Shown: piece by piece, positions 17,664-26,532 of the stretch
How the letters are laid out: the number at the start of each line of letters is the position of its first letter
Numbering within the stretch: position 1 is the stretch's first letter
DNA from: Rhodanobacter sp. C03
Lineage (GTDB): Bacteria; Pseudomonadota; Gammaproteobacteria; Xanthomonadales; Rhodanobacteraceae
DNA: 64,000 nt
Assembly (NCBI RefSeq): GCF_002001175.1
Contig: NZ_MUNT01000007.1
Location: 124,001 to 188,000 of the forward strand
Reading direction: 5' to 3'
The notes under the pieces: model-generated
Told to the model about the DNA's origin: nothing
What the model saw: the letters and a program-made list of their open reading frames with translations, nothing else
Database searches by the model: none
Position numbers and translations under genes: made by a program

Positions 17664-19417
17664 TACAACCGTGGGGCCGCGATATCGCGGTGGCGATCTT
17701 CGCCATCTTCACCATGGTGCTGACGAGCGTCGTGCTGGTGTGGTGGATGGATCCGGCTCTGTACGGGTCGTTCGACGCGGCGCTGCTCTGGCGTAATGCG
17801 CTACCGGTGTTTCTGGTCATCCTGCTTATCTATGGGTTGAGCGGACGCTTACTGCTGACGCTCATTCTGGGTGGCGTTCTCGCATGGATCGTGTTCGCGA
17901 TAAATGCGATCAAGGAGATCAATCTAAACGAACCCCTGATGCCGGGCGATCTGGTGCTCTGGCATCAGGTGCTGCACAACATGGGCTTCTTCGAGAACTA
18001 CACCCGGCATCGCTTCGTCCTGCTGCTGGCTCTGTTTGTGTTTGTGGCGGTGTTGTGGGCGGTCTGGCGCATGGAGCGCCGCTGGCGGCGACCGCACTGG
18101 ATGGGTCGCATGGCATGGGTGGTGTTGTCGCTGACGGCCATCATTACCTTGTATCGGGGTAACAGTGTCTGGCGAGACGCTTACGCGGATGAGGCGCTCC
18201 CCGGCTTCCAGCTGTGGACTCCGTTTGACAGCGTGGAGCAGGTCGGTTTCATGGCAGCACTGGTGCGGATGTCGCAGGAGGCGCAAACCGTGATACCCAA
18301 GGCCGACCAGTCGCTCATCGACGATTTCGCTTCGAGCCACGCCGAGGATCTGAAGGCGCGCATGGCGCGTCAGCCGCCGACCGAATTGCCGGATATTGTG
18401 GTGGTGCAGAGCGAGGCCTTCTTCGACCCCGGTGTGTTGAAAGGGGTCGACTTCGGTGAGTTCGTGCCGAATTTCGAACGGCTGGCCGCCACCGGTATCA
18501 CTGGCAGCCTGACCACGCCGACCTACGGCGGCGGCACCATACGCACGGAGTTCGAGACGCTGACCGGCTATCCGATCCAGGCGTTCCCTTCCATCGTTTA
18601 TCCGTATTACGGGCTGGCCGGCGCGTGGATGCCGAGCGTGCCGCATCGGCTGGAGGCCCTCGGCTACTCGGCTACGTTGTTCCATCCGTTTCACAGCAGC
18701 TTCTGGAATCGCCAGAAGGTCATGCCCGAACTCGGATTCCAGCATACCTATTACCTGAAGTCCTTTGCCGATGCCGAGCGCGCCGGCGAGTATGTCTCTG
18801 ACCATGCGCTATTCGACTTCGTACTGGCGCATCTCGATGATGCCCAACACGGTCCGCAATACGCGATGGTGATCACGATGGAGAACCACGGCCCGTGGGA
18901 TTCCGATGCGGGCACGCTGGCCAACGTGCTGGGTGGCCACTCGCTGCCGCGCGGCCTGTCGGCAGCAGGCACCGAGGAGATGACGTATTACCTGTCCCAC
19001 TTGGTCAATGGCGACCAGGCGCTGGGCGATTTCGCGAAACGCTTGCTGGCACGGCCACGCTGGACTGTGCTGCTGTTCTACGGTGATCATTTGCCGGCAC
19101 TTCCACATGCGTTTGCGGATTTGAACTTCGACGACAATGGTCCGGAGATCCAAGAGCACACTCGATACATGCTGGTGTCCAATCGGCCGCTGCTTCAGCG
19201 CAAAGTTGACCTCAGTTCCTACGAACTGCCTGCACTGCTGTTTGACACAATAGGGTTGCCCGAGGACGGTTATCTGGCGCTGGATTCAGTGGTTCGGCAA
19301 GTCTGGGCGAAGGATCACTATCAGCATGGCGCCGAGTATGGCCAGGTGCAGTTCAACGCAGCGCAGTTGGAGGTGGGCTGCCAGCACAAGCTGGATGTGG
19401 CGGGGAGATGCAATTGA
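17657..19417 (+). CDS. LtaS/OpgB-like phosphotransferase, alkaline phosphatase superfamily (copy B)
   Basis: 586 residues from ATG 17657, chosen over the ATG at 17594 because GGGGGA lies just before it and because the protein then begins like copy A (TSVVLVWWMDPALYGSFDA against ASVVLVWWLDPALHASFDA). Same layout as copy A: about five membrane segments, then a sulfatase fold with VVVQSEAFFDP, YGGGTIRTEFE and FYGDHLPAL, all key residues intact. Large blocks are identical to copy A and the two share the C-terminal end CXHKLD, so they come from a tandem duplication. It may act on a different acceptor or donor; that cannot be read. Confidence 0.88.
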   Translation: MTIQPWGRDIAVAIFAIFTMVLTSVVLVWWMDPALYGSFDAALLWRNALPVFLVILLIYGLSGRLLLTLILGGVLAWIVFAINAIKEINLNEPLMPGDLVLWHQVLHNMGFFENYTRHRFVLLLALFVFVAVLWAVWRMERRWRRPHWMGRMAWVVLSLTAIITLYRGNSVWRDAYADEALPGFQLWTPFDSVEQVGFMAALVRMSQEAQTVIPKADQSLIDDFASSHAEDLKARMARQPPTELPDIVVVQSEAFFDPGVLKGVDFGEFVPNFERLAATGITGSLTTPTYGGGTIRTEFETLTGYPIQAFPSIVYPYYGLAGAWMPSVPHRLEALGYSATLFHPFHSSFWNRQKVMPELGFQHTYYLKSFADAERAGEYVSDHALFDFVLAHLDDAQHGPQYAMVITMENHGPWDSDAGTLANVLGGHSLPRGLSAAGTEEMTYYLSHLVNGDQALGDFAKRLLARPRWTVLLFYGDHLPALPHAFADLNFDDNGPEIQEHTRYMLVSNRPLLQRKVDLSSYELPALLFDTIGLPEDGYLALDSVVRQVWAKDHYQHGAEYGQVQFNAAQLEVGCQHKLDVAGRCN

Positions 19418-19504
19418 GCCGCGGCTTATCATGAGCATTGCAGGTGCGCACTCTGCAGCGACGCGCGGTGTTCGGAGAGCAAGGTTTCAATGACCGGGGA
19501 AATG

Positions 19505-19740
19505 GCGAATGGCGGCGCTGTTTGTCCTGGACAAGTGAACACGGGCGCCTAATGGAATGGGATAGGCCGCCAACTGCGATCTCGATGATGCGGCAGATCG
19601 GGGCTGCTGGTGGGTGCCACAGTAGAAGAGGTCGCACACCGGGCGCAGGGCACGCCGCACCGAGATGCATGCGGCGTACCGCAGTAAAAGACGCGCCTGT
19701 TGGGCTTGATTGCGCAGGAATCCGAACTGTATTGACGGGC
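19505..19740 (+). pseudogene. Remnant of a second copy of the methyltransferase gene
   Basis: Downstream of phosphotransferase copy B, in the position the methyltransferase has after copy A. The strongest trace is a reading of TEMHAAYRSKR (from about 19653), matching TEMHAVYRSKR near the C-terminus of the gene at 15282-17018; the flanking bases align over roughly 180 bases with many small gaps. A possible 5' trace is LFVLDK at about 19518-19535, resembling SFVLDE near the start of the intact gene. Frame changes and stops are frequent. Almost the whole middle of the gene is gone. Confidence 0.75.
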
Positions 19741-19807
19741 CGGTGTATCCATTGGCGGAACGCCGGCAACGTAGCCGATGCAGGCAAATCAGAGCGTTGA
19801 CGCTCGT

Positions 19808-20167
19808 CTAGTGCTTGCAGGGAGTGCGCCCGATGCGGATTTGCGCCAGGGTGTGGGCGCCATTTGCATCGGTCAACGAGATCTGCATGCCGGGTACCGC
19901 CCATTTGCCCGTGGCGAGGGAGCCCTCCGGGAGCTGCGCGGCCCACATTGTCGGCTCGGCATCGTCACCATTGGGGCTGCGTACCCACAACTTCACCGTC
20001 CCATCCTTGACGTCTTTCGAGGCATTCCATTGGACAGTCACTACACTGCCGTTCGCGCTTTCCGGACAGCTACTGAGCGCGGAGGGCGTGGCGCTGAGTT
20101 GGGTGCCGCCGTGACACGCAGCCAGTGCCACGGTGCCGAGAGCAATGAGAACAGACTTGCACATCAT
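19808..20167 (-). CDS. Small lipoprotein of unknown function (paralogue 1)
   Basis: 119 residues from the double ATG at 20167/20164. The N-terminus MMCKSVLIALGTVALAAC is a lipoprotein signal peptide with lipobox LAAC. The mature part is a single compact domain with SPSALSSC near the start and TPCKH at the end, so the two Cys could pair. It is paralogous to the next gene (shared spacing of W-AS, KLWV/KIWV, TGKW-VPG, and the final PCK). It has no family name I recognise. It follows the phosphotransferase at 20762 and paralogue 2 on the same strand, so a role with that enzyme is suggested by context only. Confidence 0.75.
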   Translation of the reverse strand: MMCKSVLIALGTVALAACHGGTQLSATPSALSSCPESANGSVVTVQWNASKDVKDGTVKLWVRSPNGDDAEPTMWAAQLPEGSLATGKWAVPGMQISLTDANGAHTLAQIRIGRTPCKH

Positions 20168-20326
20168 GGGTTGGTTGCCTCTGGCAGAACTTAGTCGGGC
20201 CAATGGAATCGTAGGGAACCCTGGGCATGGCTGGATACGGGCCGGATGGTCCAAAGGATCTTCGGGTAAATCGTGGTGAGTCATTTCCCGATCACAGGCA
20301 TGCGATCAAAGTGTTTCGGTCATCAT

Positions 20327-20716
20327 TCAACCGGCTGATTTCTTGCATGGCAGGCTGGGGATGGTGATTTTTGCCAGGGTGTCGTCGCCGGAATCGTCGG
20401 TCAGAGTCAGATTCGTGCCGGGGCGCATCCACTGCCCCGTGGTCGCCGATCCGACCAGGCCACCGCCCATCCACAGGGTCCCGTTCTGGTCTGCGCCCCA
20501 GATGCCAGAGCGGCTGGGCTTTTGCGCGTTGCTCACCCAGATCTTGACGCCTTTCTCTTTCGTGCGGCTGGCATCCCAGTTGACCACTACCGCGCTGGAT
20601 AATGTGGCGGCACCACAATCCTCCAACGCCGCCGGCGACGTGCTGAACTTGGCATCTTGGGAGCTGCAGCCGCCCAATGCGGCGACACAAAGAATGGAAA
20701 CAGCGAACTTGTGCAT
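20327..20716 (-). CDS. Small lipoprotein of unknown function (paralogue 2)
   Basis: 129 residues from ATG 20716 (an ATG seven codons upstream would lengthen a poor leader). The signal is MHKFAVSILCVAALGGC with lipobox LGGC. The mature domain has SPAALEDCG, NWDASRTKEKGVKIWV, TTGQWMRPGTNLTLTDD and a closing PSLPCKK, matching paralogue 1 in order and spacing. It lies 45 bases after the phosphotransferase gene, so co-transcription is likely. Function unknown; outer-membrane or periplasmic location follows from the lipobox. Confidence 0.8.
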   Translation of the reverse strand: MHKFAVSILCVAALGGCSSQDAKFSTSPAALEDCGAATLSSAVVVNWDASRTKEKGVKIWVSNAQKPSRSGIWGADQNGTLWMGGGLVGSATTGQWMRPGTNLTLTDDSGDDTLAKITIPSLPCKKSAG

Positions 20717-20761
20717 GAGTCGGTCCCGTTGTAGCAAATGCGTAAGAGTGAATGGGATGCC

Positions 20762-22474
20762 TTATTGGTAAACGTGCAGCCGATCGAAGATCCAGGTGTA
20801 GTAGGACTCCAGCATGGGTTTGTCCGGACAGTCCACGTACAGACCGTGGCAGCGCGTTTCCATTGTGGTCAGTGCCGAGAAATAGGAGTCTTCCGGCAGA
20901 CCGGCCGTCCGCAGCACTCTGCTGGGCAGGTAGGCGATATCCAGCATCGGATACGCGGGCAGTTCGGGGGCATCGAAATTGCTCTTGATCATGTAGTAGG
21001 TAAGGTTGTTCTTGTACCGTTGCAGCTCGGCGGGGAGCGTCTGCGGCATCTTCACGATCGCATCGCTGAACGACGGCAGGTGGTCGCCGAAGTGGACGAT
21101 CACGGTGGGTTCGGAACGCTTGAGAAAATCGTTCTCGAGTTGGGTCATGCCTTCGTCCGAGGACTGCAGACGGGACAGGTATGTGCTCAGGTTGAGCTCC
21201 TGCTTGGCCGGCAATGCGGGCAGCAGGCCCTGGTTGAACGGAGCCGGCAACGAGGCGAGCGGCTTGTCGTCGTGCGGGCCGTGCTGCTCCAGCGTGAGGA
21301 TCATGAAGAACACCGGCTGGCCCGGTTTCTTGATCTTGTCGTAGACGCGCTTGGCTGCCGCGAACATCTGGGCATCGGTGGTATGCCACATCGTCAAGCC
21401 CAGATCGTTGATGTCGTAGAACTGGTCGAAGCCGTATTCGCGGTAGGCGTTGCGGGCATTGATGAAATTGCCGCCGGCCGGATAGATCGCAACAGTGAGG
21501 TAGCCCAGCCGATGCAGCAGCATCGGCAGTGAATCGTGGATGCGCGGGGCGAGCACATAGGGCGCGTACATGCCGGCCTGACCGAAAATGTCCTGCGGCA
21601 TGCCGGTCAGCGCAGTAAATTCGCTGACCCAGGTACCACCGCCGAAGGTATGCGTGCGCAGCATGCCATGTGCGCGCGTGTCGGCATCGGGCTGGAACAT
21701 CCTGACGCGGCATTGCGCAATGGTGCAGCCGGTGAAGTGTGCCGGATCGAAAGTGCTCTCCTCCAGCACCTGGACAATGTCTGGATAAGGCGTATGCGTA
21801 GCCGGCATACCCGTAGCAGTAAGTGCCCAGTTCTGCTCCGCCAGTACGGCGCTGGCCAGCGGTGGCAGATGCGGCCGCGAGTCATGGATGTTGATGAAGA
21901 AATCCGTCAGCTGGGCATTGCCCTTCAGCTTGTCCCACAACCCGTCGTGGTAGAGCGAGGCGAACGGGCCGGACGGCAGCAGACAACTGCCGAACAGCAG
22001 TGCGCAGATGGCGGCACCCGCCAGACGTATGCCGGCGGCCGGCAGCAACCGCAGGCGCGTGAAAATATTGCGGCTCAGATACCAGATCAGCCCAACCAGC
22101 AACGGCACGAAGACGCATAGCGCCAGTGCAAGACGTCGGAAATGCGGATAGTGCTCAAGCGTCTCGACCAGGCTGGTGCGCGCGAAATACGTGAAATCCG
22201 CCAGCATCAACGGCGATTCCAGATAGCGCAGCTTCATCACCGCGATGAACTTGAGCGCGAAAAACAGGAAGCCGCCCATGACCAGGGCAAACGTCGGACG
22301 ACCCGAAGCGAACAGCAGGATGCCTACGGTGCAGGCCATCAGCGTCAGTATGAAAAAACGCTGCTGCAGCTCGGGTTCGAGCCAGCCAGTCTGCAGGTAG
22401 CAGAAAGTTACGAAAGCGCACGCGCAAAGGAATATGAATGCGCCCAGCACGGAGCGCACGAGAGCCTGTTTCAT
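20762..22474 (-). CDS. LtaS-like phosphotransferase, alkaline phosphatase superfamily (divergent third member)
   Basis: 570 residues. Membrane segments lie in the first 185 residues, then comes the sulfatase fold with VLEESTFDP (metal), FGGGTWVSEFTALTG (Thr nucleophile), YPAGGNFINARNAY and VHFGDHLPSF (metals). It is clearly related to copies A and B but far more diverged. It is oriented against them and followed by two small lipoprotein genes on the same strand. It probably moves a phospholipid head group to a surface glycan or lipid. Positions 20985-21430 are the source or partner of the 446-bp block copied to 17137. Confidence 0.88.
   Translation of the reverse strand: MKQALVRSVLGAFIFLCACAFVTFCYLQTGWLEPELQQRFFILTLMACTVGILLFASGRPTFALVMGGFLFFALKFIAVMKLRYLESPLMLADFTYFARTSLVETLEHYPHFRRLALALCVFVPLLVGLIWYLSRNIFTRLRLLPAAGIRLAGAAICALLFGSCLLPSGPFASLYHDGLWDKLKGNAQLTDFFINIHDSRPHLPPLASAVLAEQNWALTATGMPATHTPYPDIVQVLEESTFDPAHFTGCTIAQCRVRMFQPDADTRAHGMLRTHTFGGGTWVSEFTALTGMPQDIFGQAGMYAPYVLAPRIHDSLPMLLHRLGYLTVAIYPAGGNFINARNAYREYGFDQFYDINDLGLTMWHTTDAQMFAAAKRVYDKIKKPGQPVFFMILTLEQHGPHDDKPLASLPAPFNQGLLPALPAKQELNLSTYLSRLQSSDEGMTQLENDFLKRSEPTVIVHFGDHLPSFSDAIVKMPQTLPAELQRYKNNLTYYMIKSNFDAPELPAYPMLDIAYLPSRVLRTAGLPEDSYFSALTTMETRCHGLYVDCPDKPMLESYYTWIFDRLHVYQ
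20985..21430 (-). repeat. 446-bp near-identical duplication, copy 2 (within the intact gene)
   Basis: Partner of 17137-17582. It lies inside an intact reading frame, so this is presumably the donor. The match ends abruptly at both sides: gctc/ggtt before ttgatcatgtag, and gccg/actg after ggtcgaa. Confidence 0.93.
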
Positions 22475-22642
22475 GGAATACGTCGTCCCTGTTTCGATCT
22501 GGATCGCCGCAAGATGTTACCATGCGGTTACACCCGTACGGGCCGGCCTTCAATCAACGACACGACGCGCCGGTGCATGAGACCACGACATCCGGACAAG
22601 CTGGAAGCCCGCTCCGGGAAAGATTCGGGAGACATCAAGATT

Positions 22643-23251
22643 GTGAGTAATACCGATCAGCATATGGCCATGCCGGCGCGGATGCGGTGGTTGACGTTTT
22701 TCCGGCAGTGGTTGAAGAATCCGCGCAGCATGGCTTCGGTGGCCCCGTCCGGGCGGCAGCTGGGTGCCTTGATGGCGGCGGCATTGCCATCCGGGGTCCG
22801 GCATATCGTGGAGCTCGGTGCTGGTACCGGGGCCATCACGGACGCCGTGGTTCGACATGGCATTCCGCAGCAGCAGCTGTTGGCCGTGGAGATGAATCCG
22901 GTACTGCACGAGTTGTTGGCGCGGCGGTTTCCGCAGTTGCATCTTGCGCACGGCGACGCGCGTCATCTGCCGGAACTGGTTGACAGGAGCGGGGCGTTCG
23001 TCTGTGGCGAGGTTGATGCCGTATTGAGCAGCCTCGGCCTGCTGTCGATGCCGAAGGAACTGCAACACGACATCCTGGACGCAGCCTTCAAGGTGTTGCG
23101 CGCCGGCGGAGTGTTCATCCAGTACACCTACGGCTTGACCAGTCCGCTCAATGATGAGGTGCGTCAGCAACTGGGTCTGCGCAGTACGTCGGTCGGCCTG
23201 GCCTGGCGCAACCTGCCGCCGGCACGGGTGTTCGTTTACACGCGAAGCTGA
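22643..23251 (+). CDS. SAM-dependent methyltransferase, phospholipid N-methyltransferase (PmtA)-like
   Basis: 202 residues from GTG 22643, which has GGGAGA at 22627-22632; ATG 22664 is an alternative. The frame open further upstream only shadows the antisense gene. Motif I is IVELGAGTGAITDAV, the acidic residue is in LLAVEMNP, and FKVLRAGGVFIQYTYG closes the fold. The N-terminal FFRQWLKNPRSMASVAPSGRQLG is the hallmark of PmtA and its relatives, which methylate phosphatidylethanolamine at the membrane. It is divergently placed from the phosphotransferase gene. A different lipid or rRNA-like substrate cannot be excluded. Confidence 0.75.
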   Translation: MSNTDQHMAMPARMRWLTFFRQWLKNPRSMASVAPSGRQLGALMAAALPSGVRHIVELGAGTGAITDAVVRHGIPQQQLLAVEMNPVLHELLARRFPQLHLAHGDARHLPELVDRSGAFVCGEVDAVLSSLGLLSMPKELQHDILDAAFKVLRAGGVFIQYTYGLTSPLNDEVRQQLGLRSTSVGLAWRNLPPARVFVYTRS

Positions 23252-23349
23252 GGCGCAGCGGATCGTGACAGAATGCGCCACCCTCGCTTGGTGCCGCACC
23301 ACATGAAACGAGCCCCTGCATCGCCGAATGAGTCGAACGGATCTTGGCC

Positions 23350-24663
23350 GTGCGCATCCTGCTGATCGCTTATGATTTCCCGCCGCTCGCCTCGCCGCAG
23401 GCCATTCGCTGGCATTACCTGACCCGTGAACTGGTTCGGCTGGGCGTCGAGGTACACGTGCTGGCGCCGCAATTGCCCAATTCAGGCATCTCGCTGCAAG
23501 TGCCCGAAGGCGTCGTCGTCCACCGTTGCAACGCAGGTGGTCTGGCGGGCTGGCTGGCGCGACGTCAACGTCCGCAACGCCCCATCAGCGCAACTGCTTC
23601 TGATACACCGGGCGCCGTCCCAACCGTGCCGACGAATGCAGCGGCACTGAACTGGAAAGGTCGTGCGCATCAGCGCCTGGATCGGCTGATCAGCCTGTGG
23701 TGCTATCCGGACAGTCGCGGGCAATGGCGCGCGTCGGCCTGTGCAGCATTGCCGGGCTTGCTTGCAGACATCCGGCCAGATGTCGTGATCAGCTCGCATG
23801 AGCCCGCGGTGAGCCTGGAGATTGGCTTGCAGGCGGCTGGCAAGGTCGACGGATGGCTGGCGGACTTGGGTGATCCGGTGCTGGCGCCCTATACGCCGCG
23901 ACGTTGGCGCCGGCGCGCCAGTCGTCTCGAGGCGAGGGTTTGCGCGACGGCCGCGGCGATCAGCGTGACGACCGGCGCCACGCGCGATCAATTGATCGCG
24001 CGGCACGGCATCGCGCCGGACAAAGTATTCGTCCTCAGCCAGGGCTATGACGATCGCCATCCTCACGGTCCGTGGACGCCCCGGCTGCATGGTCTGGAAG
24101 CAGGTGGCGATGTGCATCTGCTGTATACAGGACGCTTCTATCCGTTCCGCGATCCGACGGCGTTGCTGCAGGCCGTACTCGCGCAACCGCGCGTGCGCTT
24201 GACGGTGGTGGCGCCCGAGGTCAAGCCGGAATACCTGGCGCTCGCCGCACGCTGCCCGGAGCGCATCGTATTCCTCGGCGAACAGTCGCATGATCGAGTA
24301 CTTGAATTGCAGGCCGAGTGCGATGTGCTGGTGAACATCGGCAATGCGCTGGCCGCGCAGACGCCGGGCAAACTGTTCGAATATCTGGGCAGCGGCAAGC
24401 CGATCCTGCACTGTCATTCGGTCGACGACGACCCGGCGAATGCCCTGATTCGGGGATGGGGGCGCGGCTGGGTCTGTCGCAACGATCGGGCCAGCCTGCA
24501 AGCGTTCCTGACGGCGCTGGTGGAATCACCGCAGCAGCGATGCGCGGAGCTGTCCTCCGACGACCGCGCTATCACGCCATATGGCTGGTCGGCACTGGCT
24601 TGGCAGCTGTTGCGGCGCTGCGAACGGGCACTCAGCCGAGTGCCTGTTCCAGTTCCGGAATGA
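23350..24663 (+). CDS. Glycosyltransferase family 4-like protein
   Basis: 437 residues from GTG 23350 (TTG 23344 is possible; neither has a strong ribosome binding site). It starts [20 protein letters not shown], the N-terminal loop of GT4 enzymes. It has [13 protein letters not shown] at the start of the donor half and [14 protein letters not shown], the GT4 motif that holds the nucleotide-sugar phosphate. It is the last gene of the surface-glycan region, and its 3' end overlaps the convergent etfA by 32 bases. Confidence 0.85.
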   Translation: MRILLIAYDFPPLASPQAIRWHYLTRELVRLGVEVHVLAPQLPNSGISLQVPEGVVVHRCNAGGLAGWLARRQRPQRPISATASDTPGAVPTVPTNAAALNWKGRAHQRLDRLISLWCYPDSRGQWRASACAALPGLLADIRPDVVISSHEPAVSLEIGLQAAGKVDGWLADLGDPVLAPYTPRRWRRRASRLEARVCATAAAISVTTGATRDQLIARHGIAPDKVFVLSQGYDDRHPHGPWTPRLHGLEAGGDVHLLYTGRFYPFRDPTALLQAVLAQPRVRLTVVAPEVKPEYLALAARCPERIVFLGEQSHDRVLELQAECDVLVNIGNALAAQTPGKLFEYLGSGKPILHCHSVDDDPANALIRGWGRGWVCRNDRASLQAFLTALVESPQQRCAELSSDDRAITPYGWSALAWQLLRRCERALSRVPVPVPE

Positions 24664-25576
24664 TCTTGAACAAATCGCCGACCAGGCCGAAATCGGCGAT
24701 CTCGAAGATTGGCGCTTCGCCGTCCTTGTTGATGGCGACGATGGTGCCGGCGTCCTTGATGCCGGTGAGGTGCTGGATCGCGCCGGAGATACCGATCGCC
24801 ATATACAGCGCGGGGGCGATGATCTTGCCGGTCTGGCCGACCTGCATCTCGCTTGGCACGTAGCCGGCGTCGACTGCGGCGCGTGAGGCACCGACGGCGG
24901 CACCGATCCGGTCGGCGAACTTGTAGATGATCTCGAAGTTCTCCTTCGAGCCGACGCCGCGGCCGCCGGAGACGACCTTGCTGGCGCTCTGCAGATCCGG
25001 GCGATCGCTGCTGCCCTGCTTCAGTTCAACGAAGCGGGTATGCGTGGGCAGTGCCGCGTCGACACTCAATGCCTCGATCGGTGCGCTATTGGCGCCATTG
25101 CCTGCGGCCGGCCATGAGGCAGAGCGGATCGTGGCGACCACCGTGTGGCTGGCGTCGGCCTCGACCGTAATGATCGCGTTGCCAGCGTAGATCGGACGCT
25201 TGAAGGTATGCGCAGCTTCCACGCTCATCACATCGCTGACCTGGGCCACGCCGAGCAGGGCGGCGACGCGCGGGGCGATGTCCTTGCCGAACGTGGTGGA
25301 GGGCACGAACACGTGACTGTAGCCGGCGGCGGCCTTGGCGATCTGCGGCGCGAGCACGGCGGCCAGCGGGTGCGCGTTCTCGGGTTTTGCGATGGTGAGC
25401 ACGCGGCTCACGCCGTCGATCTCCGCCGCTTCGGCGGCGATGGCGTCGGGCGCATCGGACAGCACCAGCACATCGATGACTTCAGGCTTCACGGCCGCAG
25501 CAGCACTCACGGCGCGTGCGGTGGAGGAGTTGAGTTTGCCGCCCAGATGTTCGGCGATGACCAGAATCTTGCTCAT
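24632..25576 (-). CDS. etfA: Electron transfer flavoprotein subunit alpha
   Basis: 314 residues from ATG 25576 with GGAGA just upstream; an upstream in-frame extension to 25651 would run through the palindrome and is not believable. It starts [14 protein letters not shown]. The FAD-binding C-terminal part has [35 protein letters not shown] and [14 protein letters not shown], the full set of ETF-alpha signatures. With EtfB it collects electrons from acyl-CoA and other dehydrogenases and passes them to ETF-ubiquinone oxidoreductase. It is transcribed after etfB with a 100-base gap that holds a REP-like palindrome. Confidence 0.97.
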   Translation of the reverse strand: MSKILVIAEHLGGKLNSSTARAVSAAAAVKPEVIDVLVLSDAPDAIAAEAAEIDGVSRVLTIAKPENAHPLAAVLAPQIAKAAAGYSHVFVPSTTFGKDIAPRVAALLGVAQVSDVMSVEAAHTFKRPIYAGNAIITVEADASHTVVATIRSASWPAAGNGANSAPIEALSVDAALPTHTRFVELKQGSSDRPDLQSASKVVSGGRGVGSKENFEIIYKFADRIGAAVGASRAAVDAGYVPSEMQVGQTGKIIAPALYMAIGISGAIQHLTGIKDAGTIVAINKDGEAPIFEIADFGLVGDLFKIIPELEQALG

Positions 25577-25596
25577 GTGTGTCTCCGAAACTTTGT

Positions 25597-25666
25597 GCAG
25601 GAGCCCGCCCTGTGGGCGATGCTCTGGATGCAAGGCGAAAGCATCGCCCACAGGGTGGGCTCCTGC
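25597..25666. repeat. REP-like palindrome between etfB and etfA
   Basis: 27-base arms at 25597-25623 and 25640-25666 with one mismatch and a 16-base loop. The arm includes gcccaca next to gggctcctgc. It sits in the gap inside the etfB-etfA operon, where such hairpins usually tune transcript stability. It contains no gene. Confidence 0.85.
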
Positions 25667-25677
25667 AGGAATGGGGG

Positions 25678-26424
25678 TTACAGCAGACCTTTCTGCTTCA
25701 GCACCGCGACCAGCTCGGCGGCGTCCTTCACCATCACACCCTTGCTGCGCTTGGCCGGCGCTGCGTAGTGCGTGGTCTTCAGATGATCGTGCGCCTCGAC
25801 GCCGAGTGAGCCGAATTCGATCGTGTCGATCGGCTTGGACTTGGCTTTCATGATGTCAGGCAGCTTGATGAAGCGCGGTTCGTTGAGACGCAGGTCGGTG
25901 GTGATCACTGCCGGAAGCTCAGTCTCGATCACTTCCAGGCCGGCATCAACTTCGCGGGTCACGGTAGCTTTGCCGTCAGCAATCTCGACGTTGCTGGCAA
26001 ACGTGGCCTGCGGACGATCCCACAGCGCGGCCAGCATCTGGCCGGTCTGGTTGGCGTCGTCGTCGATCGCCTGCTTGCCCAGGATCACCAGGCCCGGCTG
26101 CTCCTTCTCGATCAGCTTGAGGAAGACGCGGGCGGCGGTCAGCGGCTGCACCGATTCGCTGGTGACCACGTGGATGGCGCGGTTTGCGCCCATCGCCAGG
26201 CCGTTGCGCAGGTGCGCAGTGAGATCGGCCGGGCCGATACCAACCACGATCACTTCCTCGGCGACACCTTTCTCGCGCAGGCGCAGCGCTTCTTCCAGCG
26301 CGATATCGTCGAACGGGTTGGCGGACAGCTTGACGCCGTCGGTCACCACACCGCTGCCATCGGGCTTGACCTGGATACGCACGTTGTAGTCCACCACGCG
26401 CTTGTAGCCGACCAGAATCTTCAT
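25678..26424 (-). CDS. etfB: Electron transfer flavoprotein subunit beta
   Basis: 248 residues, family length. It starts MKILVGYKRVVDYNVRI and has NPFDDIALEEALRLRE, LGKQAIDDDANQTGQ and PAVITTDLRLNEPRF, the diagnostic ETF-beta stretch. It binds AMP and the alpha subunit in the cytoplasm. First gene of the etfB-etfA pair. The 108 bases between it and the glycosyltransferase upstream hold no further gene. Confidence 0.97.
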   Translation of the reverse strand: MKILVGYKRVVDYNVRIQVKPDGSGVVTDGVKLSANPFDDIALEEALRLREKGVAEEVIVVGIGPADLTAHLRNGLAMGANRAIHVVTSESVQPLTAARVFLKLIEKEQPGLVILGKQAIDDDANQTGQMLAALWDRPQATFASNVEIADGKATVTREVDAGLEVIETELPAVITTDLRLNEPRFIKLPDIMKAKSKPIDTIEFGSLGVEAHDHLKTTHYAAPAKRSKGVMVKDAAELVAVLKQKGLL

Positions 26425-26532
26425 TCGCGGTTCCTTGACCTTGTGGGCAGCTCTCTGGGGAGCCCGAAAACCGTCATTCTACCTCGACAGCAAACCCATG
26501 CATGAATTGCGCATTGCGGAGGATCGATCGAA

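Noticed and set aside
20292..21713. 473-codon alternative frame over the divergent phosphotransferase and a lipoprotein gene
   Set aside because: Arg/Ala-rich out-of-frame reading; it crosses two well-supported genes on the same strand.
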